From Paralichthys olivaceus (taxonomy: Eukaryota; Chordata; Actinopteri; Pleuronectiformes; Paralichthyidae), in assembly GCF_024713975.1 (NCBI RefSeq), contig NC_091113.1, positions 10,738,501 through 10,802,500 of the forward strand: a stretch of DNA of 64,000 nt. Reading direction: 5' to 3'. The position numbers and the translations under genes are program-made. Below the pieces are notes generated by a model. The model worked only from the letters and a program-made list of their open reading frames with translations. It was not told where the DNA came from and did not search any database. Shown here one piece after another: positions 23,480 to 40,019 of this stretch (positions within the stretch are counted from its first letter, which is position 1; every line of letters starts with the position of its first letter).

Positions 23480-26400
23480 CTGCAGAAAAGGAGAACATCC
23501 GTCAATCCTGCCAGACCCTGTTGATAATGTAATGTAAGTGCTTCCAAATTCTTTCATGTGCTTAATATTTAGATCAATTCCTGAGGCATTACTACCTCTG
23601 GCAAGGAGGTTCTGTTTTCACTTTTGTCAGGTTGTTTGTTTATTTGTGTGTCTGCAAACTACTTTATGACCACGGAACTTGGTGGAGGATTCAGAATGGG
23701 TCAGGAAATAACCCATTAAGTTCTGGTGAGGATACACTTACTTTAACATTGTGAAATAGGATGGGTTTTTTTTAATTTTCACTGATTTCTCAGTAAAGAA
23801 TTCATGGATCTTGATGAAAGAAAAATCAGGCCTATTTAGAGAACTTATATCTATGAGTGTAATTTGGTACAGCTTGTTTGAATTTAATGGAACCGGAGTA
23901 TGCACTCGACTGAGTGCATTTAGTTATATTGAAACACGTTGCAGCTCTTACAGTGATTTGGGCAGCAGTAATGTGACGGTACAGTGTGTAGCTGTGGTCC
24001 TGTTGTCAATGATCTGTTCAAACTCTGGGTGCAGCCTGTTTGGACTTGATACCACCACCTGGAGGAAAAGAGCCAAACACAAGGACATTAGAAATGCAAG
24101 ACTTGATCTGAAAAATACGACGATGAATCAGATGCGATGCAGGTTTACAATGTCTCTTACTTTGCCGCCAGTGCGGTCGGCGAGACGTCCCAGCTCATCC
24201 AGCCTGCAGTCTGTTCCCTCTATGGACAGCACAGACACCGTCACACTAATGGAAGAAGCATATTTCAGCATCATCTTCATCACAGTGAAGTTTAACCGGG
24301 CTGCATCTGTATATCCACTCACTGTGTAATGTGCTTGATCACACATTTCCAGTCTCGACATTAATTCAGAGATGTGTACAAACCCCTGCATAGCAGCGTA
24401 CTCCCCCAGCTCCTGGTAGAAGATGGTGGATGAAAGGAGAGTGTGAGCATCATTGTCCTCCACCTCCAGATTTCCTAACTCAGTGTTGGCCTTCCCATCT
24501 GTACAGACAATCACCTTCAAGATCAGGTGTGTATTGTTTTTAGAAAATAGAAAAATAAAACTTCAGCCCGACCTCCAAGATAATAGTGCCATACCTGTAT
24601 AATTCCATATATATATATAAACCATGTTTATATGTACATATAATAACATAAGATTGAAAAACCAAACCTACATTGGACCCTGGCTGTCTGGAGGCCATTG
24701 CAATTGCCAGGAGAGCAGCTGGACCCAGAGCTGTGGTCCCACTTTCAGATAATCTTTTTTGGAAAAAACAGAATCAAGATGATATGTTTGTTATTTGATC
24801 ATAAAACGGGTATCATCACATATAAATATATAGTTTCATACATCCATATACACACAGACACAGACACACATAAATATATATACCCCATAACTTGTTTCTG
24901 TAAGAACTCCTTGGTCTGCCAGAGCGGAGGTGGACTGGGGAAACTGGCTGCAGCCTCTTTCAGATAGTCGCTGTCAATCAACTCAGCTCCACTCAGGAAA
25001 TGTGAAGTGACATTCTCATGGCCGTGCATCATAACCTGGCAATACCACCATCAGGGCATAAAGAAAAGCAACAGCAATAAAACATATTATTCATAGTGTT
25101 TTTCAAGATTACAATGATGCTGCCTGGCAGAACTGAAGACGGACGACATTCGCTTAAATCAAATGAAAGACAAAAAGACACGGTGACTCAGGGAAAAACA
25201 GACACAGTACGAACAAGAAAAGGATTATTCAAATAGGAGACAAACCTGAAAGATTGAAGAACAACATAAGACATTAGACAACTAGTGCTATCAGAGGGAA
25301 GATTGTGTGTACCTGATGGTTGAAGGTGATGAGTCCCACCCTTATGTCTGGCTGCTGTTCACTTAGTCTCTGAACACACTGTATCACAGCTTCCTGGACA
25401 AACTGTTTTGAATACAATATTTTTTAATTCACCAGAAGCATCATGATTTTGTTTCTGGACAACTATTGTTGACATTATACTCGTAGAGCTCATAAAAGGA
25501 CATTTGAGCAATGTGAAAAACTCACCTGGAGACGGGATCTGTTGATAATCTGCTCTCCTAGTGACACCTTCAAATGAGAGTCTGATCAGTTGAAGACATC
25601 GCATGTTGTATTTGTGAATGTTGGACAAGCATGAACAGATCAGAGTCCACGACAGGTCCGCGTCTTTACCTGGGAGGTGCTGCTCATGGAGCCCGAGGTG
25701 TCGATGCAGAAGATCAGCAGAGCGTCAGCAGCACACAGGGGCTTTTCATCCGGGTTGAGGAGGAAGTTCATACTGGGAATTATACAGGGAGGGCTGGTCG
25801 ACTCGCAGGATCCACAGAAGTGACACTTATTAACCTGCAGTTCAGCATAAAGCGAGAACGTTACCACGAAACATTAACTGAAATCAAAACAGGCCCCCTT
25901 CAGTCCCAATTAATCCAGATTATTAATTATGGTATGATCAATAATGCTTATGCTCGTAGTGATTACAGGGAGATTTACAGTTGTTCTTCACATTTGAAAT
26001 CAATGACTCTTGGTCTTACCACATTGTAATAGCAGGAGTCCAGCACAGAGCCACACTGGGAGCAGGAGGTAGGCTCACCTACAATGGGCTGCACTGGAAA
26101 TATGCAATCATCATTGTCATCATTATATATAATAATACTGAAACTAAAACCAGAGGGCCACTCATGAAGGTTTTATGGCGATGATAAAAATTTACTGACC
26201 TCTTTCCTCTGAGAGTAATTTCCCTAAACTGACTAGGACAACGTTAGGATTACCGGGAAGTGGCTCCTTATCTGCTGATCCTGAGTGGGGAGCATTCAAA
26301 ATCAGTGTTATGTGTCATGGTAGACTATATTGGTCCTTTCACACCTTGACAGGTGCTGTTGTATTTACCAGCAGAGTGGGAAAGTGATGAAGTTGAGGAG

Positions 26401-27391
26401 GATTTCTGAGAGGATGAAGGAGCTGAGCGTGACGAGGGTATCAGCACCAGGTACTCTGGCATTGACTTCATGAATGAGGGTCTTGGTGGGAGGGCTGGAG
26501 CTTGAGATGAGAGCAGAGAACATTTTAATGACCTGTCTCTTCCCTAAATTAGTTAAATCTAGGTACAATTAGGAAAAACAAAGATGTCTGCTCACCTGGT
26601 GTCGGACCCGCCACATTGCTGGTATCGGCTGGCAGCTTCACCTCGCCCCCAGTGCCTTCTGGTGTACTGTATGAGTAGTTTGGATCCCAGGGCTGGGTGT
26701 TTAAATGTGGCTCAGTGTTTGGCAGATCATAGGCAAGTATCTGAGTGCTGTTGAGAGGCTGGCTGCCAGGAGGGGACTGGCTGTTTGCTGCAGGTTTCAT
26801 GTGCGGTGGAAGAAGAGCTGGGTGAAATAGACAGGAGCAGACTTGAGGAGTGGATCCATCAACCAATCTATGTATGTATCTATGCAACAATGTAACAATG
26901 TATAATTGTAGTAATGTATCATTCGATCAATGTATCTATGTAAGAATGAAACAGTGTCTCAAAGTAACAAATCAATTCTTCCACATTCACTGTACCTGTC
27001 CTTCGAGCAGATGTCGTCTGCTGGCCTGTTGTATTGACGGATAAAGCCGCCTCAGTTTTATTGTGACATCCTTCATTTTCATAGACGAGAGCAGGTTTGA
27101 CAACCTTTTTCAATATGCTCTTCTCCAACTGCTCAATGATCTTGGAGGTAGATGTGGGGAATTTTAGCGACTTGGGTTCTGTAGTGTTTGTTGGAGGAGG
27201 AGGGGGGGGCATCTGAGGACGAACTCGGTTACAAGGAGGTAGGAGAGCTAAGAGAAAAAGGAAATGTATACAACAGCTGTTAATGCTGAACAGTTTCCTG
27301 CAGGAGAAATGTGCATTGAAGACAAAATAACTTCCTCTGTGAGAAAATGTGACCTATACAATTCTGAGCAATACATCTGTAAGGAGTGTCT

Positions 27392-27435
<44 letters not shown>

Positions 27436-27964
27436 AGTCACAGGTTACATAACACATCACAGTACTTGACCAACCAGTCACTCAGGCAGTTTTGAAGAAG
27501 GAAGCAAGAAAATTCACCATACCATCAGTCTTTGAAATAGAATCTTTCTCTCAATTCATACTTTAGACAATGATCCTACATTTCCCAGATTGCCTTTTGG
27601 CATCTGTCAGAGAATGGAGCTGACAGCAGGTGAAATGAATCAGCGATAGACACAGCAGAGTAAGAGCTCTTTGCCTCTTAAATGGTTTCCTGCTCATGTT
27701 TTAGCTGAAATACTTTCTGGTGTCAAACTCCAGTGAGGCTAAGAAATATATCAAATACCAAATATTTTTGGCTCCTGCAACTAGGAGCCAAAAAATGCCA
27801 CGTGAGTGTGGTTAGACTAGTGTTAGTGTTAGAGGTTGTTATTTCTTTCTTTTATACGAGGAGAAATAAATCACACCTGAGCGTTTAATGACATGGCCAT
27901 TAGATCTTTGTACGTCCGTCTGACTCACTGGCGGCACATAGACAAAGCCACAAGCAAATTCCAT
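21048..27964 (-). CDS. Sec23/Sec24-like zinc-ribbon and vWA-domain protein (fish 'circularly permutated Ras protein 1-like')
   Basis: Twenty coding exons with matching phases give 768 residues. Start: the ATG at 27964 (MEFACGFVYVPP), preceded by an acceptor at 27978-27979. Order: disordered Pro/Ser-rich N terminus (1-258), zinc ribbon (about 270-293), a vWA/Sec23-trunk fold with MIDAS residues D328-S330-S332, T439/T440 and D466, then beta-sandwich and helical parts as in Sec23/Sec24. There is no gelsolin-like C-terminal domain and no P-loop GxxxxGK[ST], so no Ras domain, despite the name I recall for fish homologues. Sec23/24 build the COPII coat; a coat role here is only inference. A second gene copy or species-specific role cannot be judged. 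Stop TAG at 21048-21050. Confidence 0.75.
22880..23080. repeat. Degenerate dispersed teleost repeat in an intron
   Basis: Contains phrases such as 'aacattataactcaagacca', 'ttcgactcaaggatgaattc' and 'aaaagtcagggtcattgatc' that resemble a repeat widespread in fish ('...ggactcaaggatgaact... ggtcaaggtcactgtgac'). Recognised from memory. Confidence 0.5.
23585..23930. repeat. Dispersed teleost repeat in an intron
   Basis: Phrases 'cctctggcaaggaggttctg', 'acggaacttggtggaggatt', 'aacccattaagttctggtga', 'ttcatggatcttgatgaaag' and 'cgactgagtgcattta' match a repeat very common in percomorph fish. Its presence supports the taxonomic inference. Not assigned to a named family. Confidence 0.65.
23952..26093 (-). 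CDS. Sec23/24-like gene: exons 6-14, zinc ribbon and vWA trunk
   Basis: Exons 26093-26020, 25834-25670, 25567-25526, 25402-25313, 25035-24884, 24753-24672, 24514-24384, 24245-24161 and 24058-23952. The zinc ribbon is CSQC-x14-CHFC and is split by an intron. The trunk begins ALLIFCIDTSGSM and contains VGLITFNHQ, SGTTALGPAALLAIAMA and VIVCTDGKANTELG. The 24384/24245 junction was chosen although the intron is open, because only the spliced form restores the Sec23-like run QGVTVSVLSIEG. The 24884 donor (phase 2) was preferred to one at 24892 because it fits the next exon. Confidence 0.75.
26200..27964 (-). CDS. Sec23/24-like gene: exons 1-5, disordered N-terminal region
   Basis: Exons 27964-27877, 27247-26996, 26817-26596, 26500-26369 and 26280-26200, all in phase 1. 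They encode residues 1-258: a polyproline run (six Pro), many Pro/Ser/Thr, and then a more ordered segment PGNPNVVLVSLGKLL just before the zinc ribbon. A leader exon probably ends at 28246 (donor GTGAGT) and joins the acceptor at 27978-27979. Confidence 0.72.
27394..27433. repeat. (TG)n microsatellite
   Basis: About 20 TG units in intron 1 of the Sec23/24-like gene. Apparent reading frames of repeated Cys-Val or His-Thr across it are artefacts. Confidence 0.95.
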
Positions 27965-28246
27965 TGTGGATCTGTCTCTGTTTGAGAGAAAGGACATTAT
28001 TTAACACAAAACGACACCCGATAACAACTTTAACTCTTACCAGGTAATTATCCAATCCAAGCCATAGCAATCAAAGTAATCAAAGAAATAACAGAATACT
28101 TTCCTGTGGGGAGCATGTGGATATGAATATGCCTTTAAGAAGTAGTATCATTAAAGAAACATAATCTAAACAGTGCATCCAACGTCTTTATGCAATATAA
28201 AATTAACCAGCTCTCTGAAAGGAGGCATATATAATGTGTACTCACA

Positions 28247-29873
28247 CAGGCAGAGTCCTTTGAATGCTGAGGGTACAGTGCAACTATAAACAAGAAACTC
28301 TCCCAGGTCCCAGAAATGTTTCAACTCCCGCGTGACATCTTATTAACATTGTTTGAGGATCAGGGAATGTGGTCCAACATGTTTCTTAAAGGTACTGTAG
28401 AGTGGAGTGTGTGTGTGTGTGTGTGTGTGTGTGAGAGGTTGGGTGGTTAGTCACAGACTTATTGCGAGACATTAGTTAAACATTCATGAATGTAAATACA
28501 GTGGGTGGAAAAAAGGGCAGGAAGATGTCAAAGGTTTAACTCTTTCAAAGTAAAAAAAACGACCTATAGTGACGATCCTGTGAAATTCTTCTACATACAA
28601 AGATTAAAGGAGATAATCTGCCATTGCTACTATTGAAATATGGACGTATTTTAGTCACTTTGGATGAGAGGGCTTGTAATATAGTATCACTTGTTTGGGG
28701 AAGACCTCTGTATGCTGGACGATTTGAGGACAGAGGAGTTGCACTCTTAAATTAAACAATGTGTTTTAAGCCAAATGAAAATTCTTTTACAAAACCTATT
28801 TGTTCTTGTTTTTCATTTTCTTTCAGTATTTGTGCTTAGCAGATGTTTGATTCATGCAACTACTGTATACCAATCCTTATGTGCAGGGACTTGATGAGTC
28901 ATGATATATCGTATCCCGTCTCTACGCAACATAAAAACCACTTCACAGATTTTAGAGAATAATTTAAGTGATAGATTGTATCTATACAGAGTTGAAAAGC
29001 CATGCTAACATTTCTGTAATGTCTGATGAAAATGTCTTGGCCATAAACCAAAGGGTTGATATCAAAAGCTCATCCTGCTGGGAACATAAATTGACCAAAT
29101 TTCAGATTAACCAGAGATATAAACCTCATGGTGGCACTAGAGGAAAAGCCAGTGCATCATTAAGGTCACTGTCGTTCTTGTGGGACCAAGTATCTGAATT
29201 TCCCGACAATCCATTTCATATTTGCTTAGATATTTCAATCCAAAGCAAAGAGGTGGATTGTCCAGCCAACATCACCATCCATAAAACCACACTGCTCGCA
29301 TTGCAAGAAAAAAAACATTGTGTCAATAAGATGGATCACAGGCAAAACAAATACACTTTTATTGTGAAAATCCATTCTTCTCCATCAAACATCTGTGTGC
29401 TTTGGCTTATACATCATACGTGTTAAGTAAACATTAACCTTGTGTGCACACATGACCGTAAACCTGTGCCTGGGTAAACCTCATGTATAATTATCAGTTA
29501 TCTTCATTACAGTGACCTAATGACTCAGACATGATAGCAGTAAATAAATATCCTCTCTTTTGTTTCATTTGAATGTGCACATGTGCATGGAAACACACAA
29601 ACACACACACTCACACACACTCACACACACACACAACTCAAACATTACATACTAGTCATTCATAAGTTAATTCATGTTGAAGAAGTACTCAAACCAACTA
29701 GGTTAGAATATTAAGGCCTTAAAACTTGATGGTTCAAAAAGAGCTGGGGACAGATTACATCTGACTTAACTCAGAGTCACAAACAACTTAGATATTAAAT
29801 GATACATTCTTTTTTTTTAGAAGATTCTTTGTGAGAAATATCTTTAGGACAGAAACGTTTGGACAGTGTGATT
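28247..29873. other. Spacer between the Sec23/24-like gene and the PACSIN3-like gene
   Basis: No supported coding exon. It holds a (TG)n tract at 28407-28433 and an imperfect (CA)n tract at 29591-29635. On the minus strand an AATAAA at 29358-29363 lies about 510 bases after the PACSIN stop and is its best polyadenylation candidate. The frame at 28968-29426 shows no family features. Confidence 0.5.
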
Positions 29874-33654
<3,781 letters not shown>

Positions 33655-33919
33655 TTTTAGGGAACGTGTCTGTCTCGGAAAGCAAACGATAGCTGTTTGT
33701 GTGATACAAGAGAGTTGCCAGACAGGTTAAGATGCATAACGAGCAGGGAAATAGAGAGTTTTTATTGGCAGGCAAGTGACACTGATTATCATGGAACAGG
33801 TTGGACGTCTACACTGTGTAATGTGCAGATACAGCAGGCCTCATCTTAAACAGAGCTGTTCACCATGTACAGCAGGCGTGCGTCTATGACAAGAAATGAT
33901 TGTCAGCTGAGGGTTTGCG

Positions 33920-33955
<36 letters not shown>

Positions 33956-36900
33956 ACGTTGCCGAGCTTATTGCCATAACAACTTAGATGATTCTGACGA
34001 GGTGTTATTTACACTGAAGAGTACTCGGGAACATCCGAACCCACTGCGTGAGTAAGGGGAGTGTCGCTGCAGTGGCAGACTGGAATTCACAGGGGTGGGA
34101 TCTGCCAGCAGGAATAGAACAGCTGCTCTGGCATTCTTCCTGTTGCCTTCCCAAAATAAACAGCATAGAAAGGTCATCTTTCCCTTTGCTCTGGCTAATA
34201 AAGGCCTATTAGAACCAACTGTCTCCCACTCTGACTCGATTCGATTCAGAGATCATGAGCGCAGCAGGGGTAGATTTACCGATCTGGCAAACCAAATGGA
34301 ATGTCGGATTTGAAAGGAATAACTTGTCCAGATAGCACATTTTTTTGCGCAGCATGTAAATTGAAGCACATGTGGCAAATATGTTGGCGGGTGAGAGGCA
34401 TATCAAACAAAAGCAAGGAAATGCATGCACAGACACGCAATAGGACACAATCACATTTGGGCCTATTTCTGTCTGGGCACACACACACACACACACATTG
34501 CTGGCTGAGTAATATGAAAGTGACTAACCACACCTCATCACAAGACTGAGCTTGACGGAGACTCAGGCTCATGTAGGACCGTCTTTCCCTCAGCTAACTG
34601 TTCTTCACATTGTCTTTTCACAGGAAATGTGGCACAAAACTCCACTTTTTAAAAACTATTCTGTCTCTGTAGTTGTCCGTGCACAGGGGAGGGAGAGGTT
34701 TGAGATAGAACCCAACAGCTCAGCCTGCATCACCACAGCAAAGTATTTCAATGCCAAAAAAAACCCTCTATCCTTAAGCCAAGAAGAAGCAAAAGGCAGC
34801 AGAGCAGTCAAGCCTGTGAGCAACCGGCACTTACATGTCTCTCTGAATCACCAGTGATTACTCAAGTGACCACTTGTTACTGTAGTTCAAGGGCTACAGA
34901 GGATTTCCCTTCATTTCTCTGTCCGTCTCCCCCTCTCCCAGTGCGTCTCTCCTCCTCTAACGCAGGCTGTTCTCCCCCTCTCCCCTCTCACTGACCCAAT
35001 TTTCCCTTGGCACTTAAAGTTACACACACGTTGTTGATCTGAAAGTGGGCGTGAGACACAATGACAATTCAAAAAAATTAATTTTCATGGTTATCGCTCT
35101 CCTGCTTATTGGCTTCAAGAGGAGGAAACTTACCTTTCTTGCCCTGCTCTCACGTCAGCTGTGATACTCTAGCTCTCAATCATTCCAGGATGAACTCTTC
35201 TTCCTCTTTCCCCTCTCTTCCCTCACTTCAATCTCATCCTTTGCTTTTTAACTCATTGGCTTCCTCGTGTCAGGCTGTTCGAGTCTCCCTCCTATCTTTG
35301 ACAATCGCCCCTCTCACTTTCTCCACTGTGGTATTATAAAAAAAACAGCTGGAAGAGTCCCCCTCCTTCTCTCCACCCTGCCCGTCCCTCTTTCTGTCTC
35401 TCTAAATATGGTGCTAATGAGATGCTGGAACTTCATTTTGACTATCCGCTGGTCACAGTATCATGTCAGTGTGGCACACAGTCATGTGAGCTTATTAGTG
35501 AGTGTGTGTGACAGCAGAGGCGAGGGTGGGAGTAGGGGGTGTCCCATGAACTGGCAGATTAACCCTGTGCTCCTTTGTGACCTGCCATTCTTTCTCTGGT
35601 CAGGCCTAGAAAGAGAGGCCATCAAAGAGGGTACACTGTGCAGCATGTTCTCTCGTGCACACGCACTGTTTACTTCTACTGCATCTGCGCTCTTCTGGAT
35701 ATTTGCCAGTGTCATCCAGAGTTACACTTTGTTTACCGCTGACGGTATCTGGTCTAGATTTCTGAGTCTATTTGCAATAAATACTGTTTAAAAGGAGACT
35801 CCTCAAAAATCCACTAATCTCAACAGCTTGTCCACAACTGACAAGATAAAATGTTTTGTTTTGTTCTTGTGTTTGCTGAGCATCCTCTATGTGTATAGCT
35901 CCTTTTTCATCCTGAGATATTTGTACATTTGCATCTGTCATGTGTTTAGAAACATCAACATGTCCACTCATTGGCTGTGAAATTTTCCTTTTGTAGTCTC
36001 GCGTGGGCTCCCTCAGGACATTTTTCTAACATTTTAATCAGTGGCTGTACGGCAGGAATAGTGTACCGAGCAACTAACTTGAACATCTGTGTTCTCAACA
36101 AGAGCCCCTCTGTAAATTTCCAGAAAAATGTCTTGACTTCACTGTATGTCTGAAAACAGCGTGAGACATCTGATGAATTCTACTTTAACTTGTTAAGGTT
36201 GTCTGTAGCTTCTAGCAAAGAAATTATCTCAATGAAAACAGTATGGAGCGACCTGGTGACTGAACATAAATGAGTCAGATCACATAAAAAAGGAAAATAA
36301 AAAAATCTAATCAAACCCACAAGAGTAGTGGAAGTTTTTATCCTCCTGTTATACTGTGAGAAGGAAAGAGTAACCCCAGATATCTAAACTTTTACTACCT
36401 ATGAGCAAACCCCATCTACAGAAACACAAGGATGCAGTTAATAGTATTTACAGTTTTCAACCATGAACTGGCCACAGCTCTAGAAAACAATATCACAGTC
36501 TTCCAAGTTGTTTGTCATCCTTCTCCATGCCTTACAGGCGCTCTCGGTTTGCTGCATGAGCGCAGCCGCTGCTCGCTTTAAATTAAGCCGTCTCATCTTC
36601 CCCCTCCCCGTGAGCTCCCCTCTTTTGTGCCTTTTACCTCACCGAGCATGATGGGAAAATAATCGAGAAACCTGAAAACAATGTTTTGCTGAACGACCGT
36701 GGGGCTAAAACGAGCTGCTGCCAAATGACTCAGTTCAAACACAGCACTTTAAATTGGATCATTATGTGAATCTGTAAGAAGAGGGAATCCAAGGAGAAAT
36801 GAGAATCATTGCAGGGTCATAGTTTATCTTAGCATTTATTTCAACACCTTAGTTGTACCTCTATCAACTTTTATACTGTTTTAGTTAAAACAAAACTTTA

Positions 36901-39118
36901 TATATATAATTTATATATATACCTTTTATCTCTGCATACTTACACTCATACTGCATGAAGTCATACTCATAATGCATTTTGCTAGACCTAAAATACTCTT
37001 TAATTCCTAGTATGTTATGCTTTCTACACTACTGCTCAGTCCTTTCACTTCTCTGGAATAGCATCCATCGTGTAAAAGCATCGAGGCAACTCAGCATGAG
37101 AACAGAGTCGTTATTTTGACACTCACATAGAGAGAATATACATTAAATAACGTGTCAGCTTCACTGGAGAGCAGTAGAGAAAGCATCGACTGAAAACCCC
37201 AAATTAAAACATAAACCAAACAAAGCTTTAAAGAATTTGTCCACACTATCTGGAAGACAGAGATTCTTAAAAAGGATTACATACTTAATAATATTATCTT
37301 TATTATACTATATTTTGTATCATTGTCATCATCATCATTACATATAGATCTATAAATGATGTGTTGAATTCTCTGCAAGGAATGGCTAAACTGGCATGTA
37401 AAAGAAAAAATGGAGGGTGTTCATGTATTAAACATATACAGTATTGAATTTGGAAAAAAAAAATCTTTTTTAAAAGTGGGTCAGAGTGTTTTCTTTTTGA
37501 AGGGTTATGTGCGGAACAGGGAAACACTGGGATTGTCATCTGGTGAGAAAAGTCATGTATTCCGACCGTTATAAATATGTTTTGGAAAAGGCATTATAAA
37601 TCGAAAGGTGTAGGTCAGGGGAAGCATTTAGCCACCGACGCAGGCCGACGAACACGCACGCACAAAATCAGACACACACGGACTCACAGGGGCTGAAGGT
37701 TGAGGAAGTCAGGCAGACAGAGTAGCCGTAAAAAGCCCTTTTTGATCACCTGCTGTGTGAGAGAGAGCGCTCAACATTATGGCATCAGAGAGGATGGATC
37801 CATCCCTTGACCTGTGCTATGGCCGTGAACACCTGTTAAGTCTAAAGAGCAATTTGCAGCTTGAAGTGACATGCAAACTTGTTTCAGTTGCTCTCAAATA
37901 TTTTCTCTCCTTTCTGTAGAACGATTAGGAAAATAATAGCAGCTCATTTCCTAACAACATTGTCTCAACATCTGTATGCCCTCATTATTCATACCTTCAA
38001 TTCAACAGTTTAAAATACCCTGACCTGTTTGAAATGAATGATTGCGATCAGCACTTAGTACAAAACAAATGGTTCTACTAATAGTGAATCCAGTTTAACA
38101 TGTAAGATATATTTAGTGCTCGCAAAGTACATACATACAAAGCTTACTGGGGGAATCCTTTGGGGGAATATGGCAATATATAAAAAGAATACTATTGTCT
38201 ATCATTTTCCTCTAGCATCATTTACAAACGAAACCCTTTATCTCATACTCTGACTTTGGCTGCGGAACTCACACCCATATACTTAAAGCTACAAAACTGA
38301 TGTCATGATGTGGCTCTAATGTTTCTCTTTTCACCAGAAAACAACATATTATAAGGGTTCACCCTTTAAGATGCAACTTTCCAACTTTTCTTTGAACACA
38401 GACCAAAGTTTTCTCAGCGCTGCTGAGCTGCAGACGGCGTGAGAATCCATCTGTCACTGGATGTGAGCGTATGTGTCTTTACAGCACAAAACGGTGTGTT
38501 AATTAAATGCCTGTCCATCAAAAGTTTTAAAGTATCTTTCAGTTGGAGAGTGTTGTTTTCGTGTACTCTTCATTTCTTCATACCCTTTCTTGCCCAGAAA
38601 CCCACAAATTTCATAACAATAGTCTTTACATGTGAAGCTAATTTGAAACAGCCCCCCCCACATGTCCGGCCGTCTTAATTCAACCTGGTGATGTCCACTG
38701 TTCTTGTCTTGCACATCCTCCGTTATTGTCCATCTTTTGCAATTTGTTTCTCTCCCTTTCTGTCACCATTGACTCTCCCCTTCACTCTCTCAGTCTGTGT
38801 CTTGGGGAGAAGTAGTGAGATGCAAAGGAGAGGAGAGCCACCTGGGAAGAGAGGGAGGGCAAATCAAAGAATAAGAATGGGAAGAAATGAAATAAAAATG
38901 AACTTAATAGGGTTGATAAAACAGATTAATAGAGAGAGAGAGAGAAAGGGATGGAGGGAAGATGGAATAACTTATCAAGTTATATGCATCGAATGAACAA
39001 AGGGGAAGGTCCAGCTAACTTGTATGGAAGGAATGAGACACTTTGACTTTCCTTCACCTTCCTTTTTGACCTTTTGATCCCGTTGCCTCTATGTGTTCCA
39101 GAGTCTAGTGGTCCTCCC
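33655..39118. other. Spacer between the PACSIN3-like gene and shank1, including the shank1 3' UTR
   Basis: No supported coding exon on either strand. It should hold the PACSIN promoter and the shank1 3' UTR. Minus-strand AATAAA signals at 37299-37304 and 36835-36840 are candidates for the shank1 end. (TG)n/(CA)n tracts lie at 33923-33954 and 34479-34497, and an AT-repeat palindrome near 36898-36922. The long frame at 35267-35791 has no recognisable domain. Confidence 0.5.
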
Positions 39119-40019
39119 TCACCTGTCAGTGAGTTTCTTCAGTGCCCTCTCGATGTTCATTCGGTGTCCCACGCGTGTCACTCCCAGGTCCAAGAAGTCG
39201 TCCTTGGTGAGCGAAGGCAGGTGCGATCCATCAATCTCATTGTCTATAAAACGCTCTCTGTGTTCACCCAGGTTTAGATAAGCCAGCCAGTCTGCAACAT
39301 CGTACTTGGTCCAGAAGGGCAGGGGTTTGACGGCAAAGGGTTTGGCTGGTGGAGGAGGGGTGAGATGGGGATAGTTGAGACAAGATGGGCTGAGGGGCAA
39401 ATGCATTGGGGAGGAGGCTCCAGAGAGAAAGTGGGTAGGGGAGAGAGAGCGGGAGACAAGTAGGGGATTTGGGCTTGGAACACCAGATGGGGAGTACAAG
39501 GGAGGCGTTGAAGCCTGGTAGGCATCTCCTAGAGGGATGCCAGGAGAAGGAGGAGTGAGGGGCCCGGGAAAGTCAAAAGGGTTGTTGTAGACTGGTGTAG
39601 TGGGAAGTATGGGGAGCGAGGAGGGCCTAGGTGGGGTGGGGTTTGGTTGTTCAGTGTTATAGATGAGAGGGCTTGGAGCACGGCGCCGAGAGACTGAGGA
39701 CCGCATCTCTTTAGTCGGACTACACTGGAAATCAAAAGTTTGTCTACGAAACTTGGACCGATGCTTCGGCGATGTTGGGTATGGGCAGTAGGTCGGAGAA
39801 TGGGGAGGGTGGGAATGTACTGGAGATGTAGGCATCTGTGGGGAAGGGGATCGGGTCCAGTTGCGCTGAACTGGTGCTTGAGGAGTAGGGGACATAGAAG
39901 GGGTGGCCGAAAGGTTAGGTGTCAGGATCTGACGGTGCTGTGGGGAGTAGGTGGGTAATGGTGAGGTTGAGCGGCCAGTGGGGGGGCTGTGAAACGCATC
40001 AGTAAAATCTGCTGAATAC
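39119..40019 (-). CDS. shank1: shank1: last exon with SAM domain
   Basis: Encodes a Pro/Ser-rich stretch (RPSSLPILPTTPVYNNPFDF) and the terminal SAM domain beginning FWTKYDVADWLAYLNLGEHR and ending RVGHRMNIERALKKLTDR, stop TGA at 39119-39121. The SAM domain of Shanks polymerises and targets the protein to the postsynaptic density. Confidence 0.9.

Noticed and set aside
24128-24520. One long open frame read as a single exon of the Sec23/24-like gene
   Set aside because: The middle part contains an intron with GT-AG ends; only its removal restores the Sec23-like sequence. Kept as a finding about intron retention, not as the gene model.
27877-27964. Ras-type GTPase domain expected from the family name
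   Set aside because: No P-loop, switch or NKxD motif was found anywhere in the predicted protein.
35267-35791. 174-codon plus-strand frame between genes
   Set aside because: No recognisable domain; pyrimidine-rich DNA with few stops by composition.
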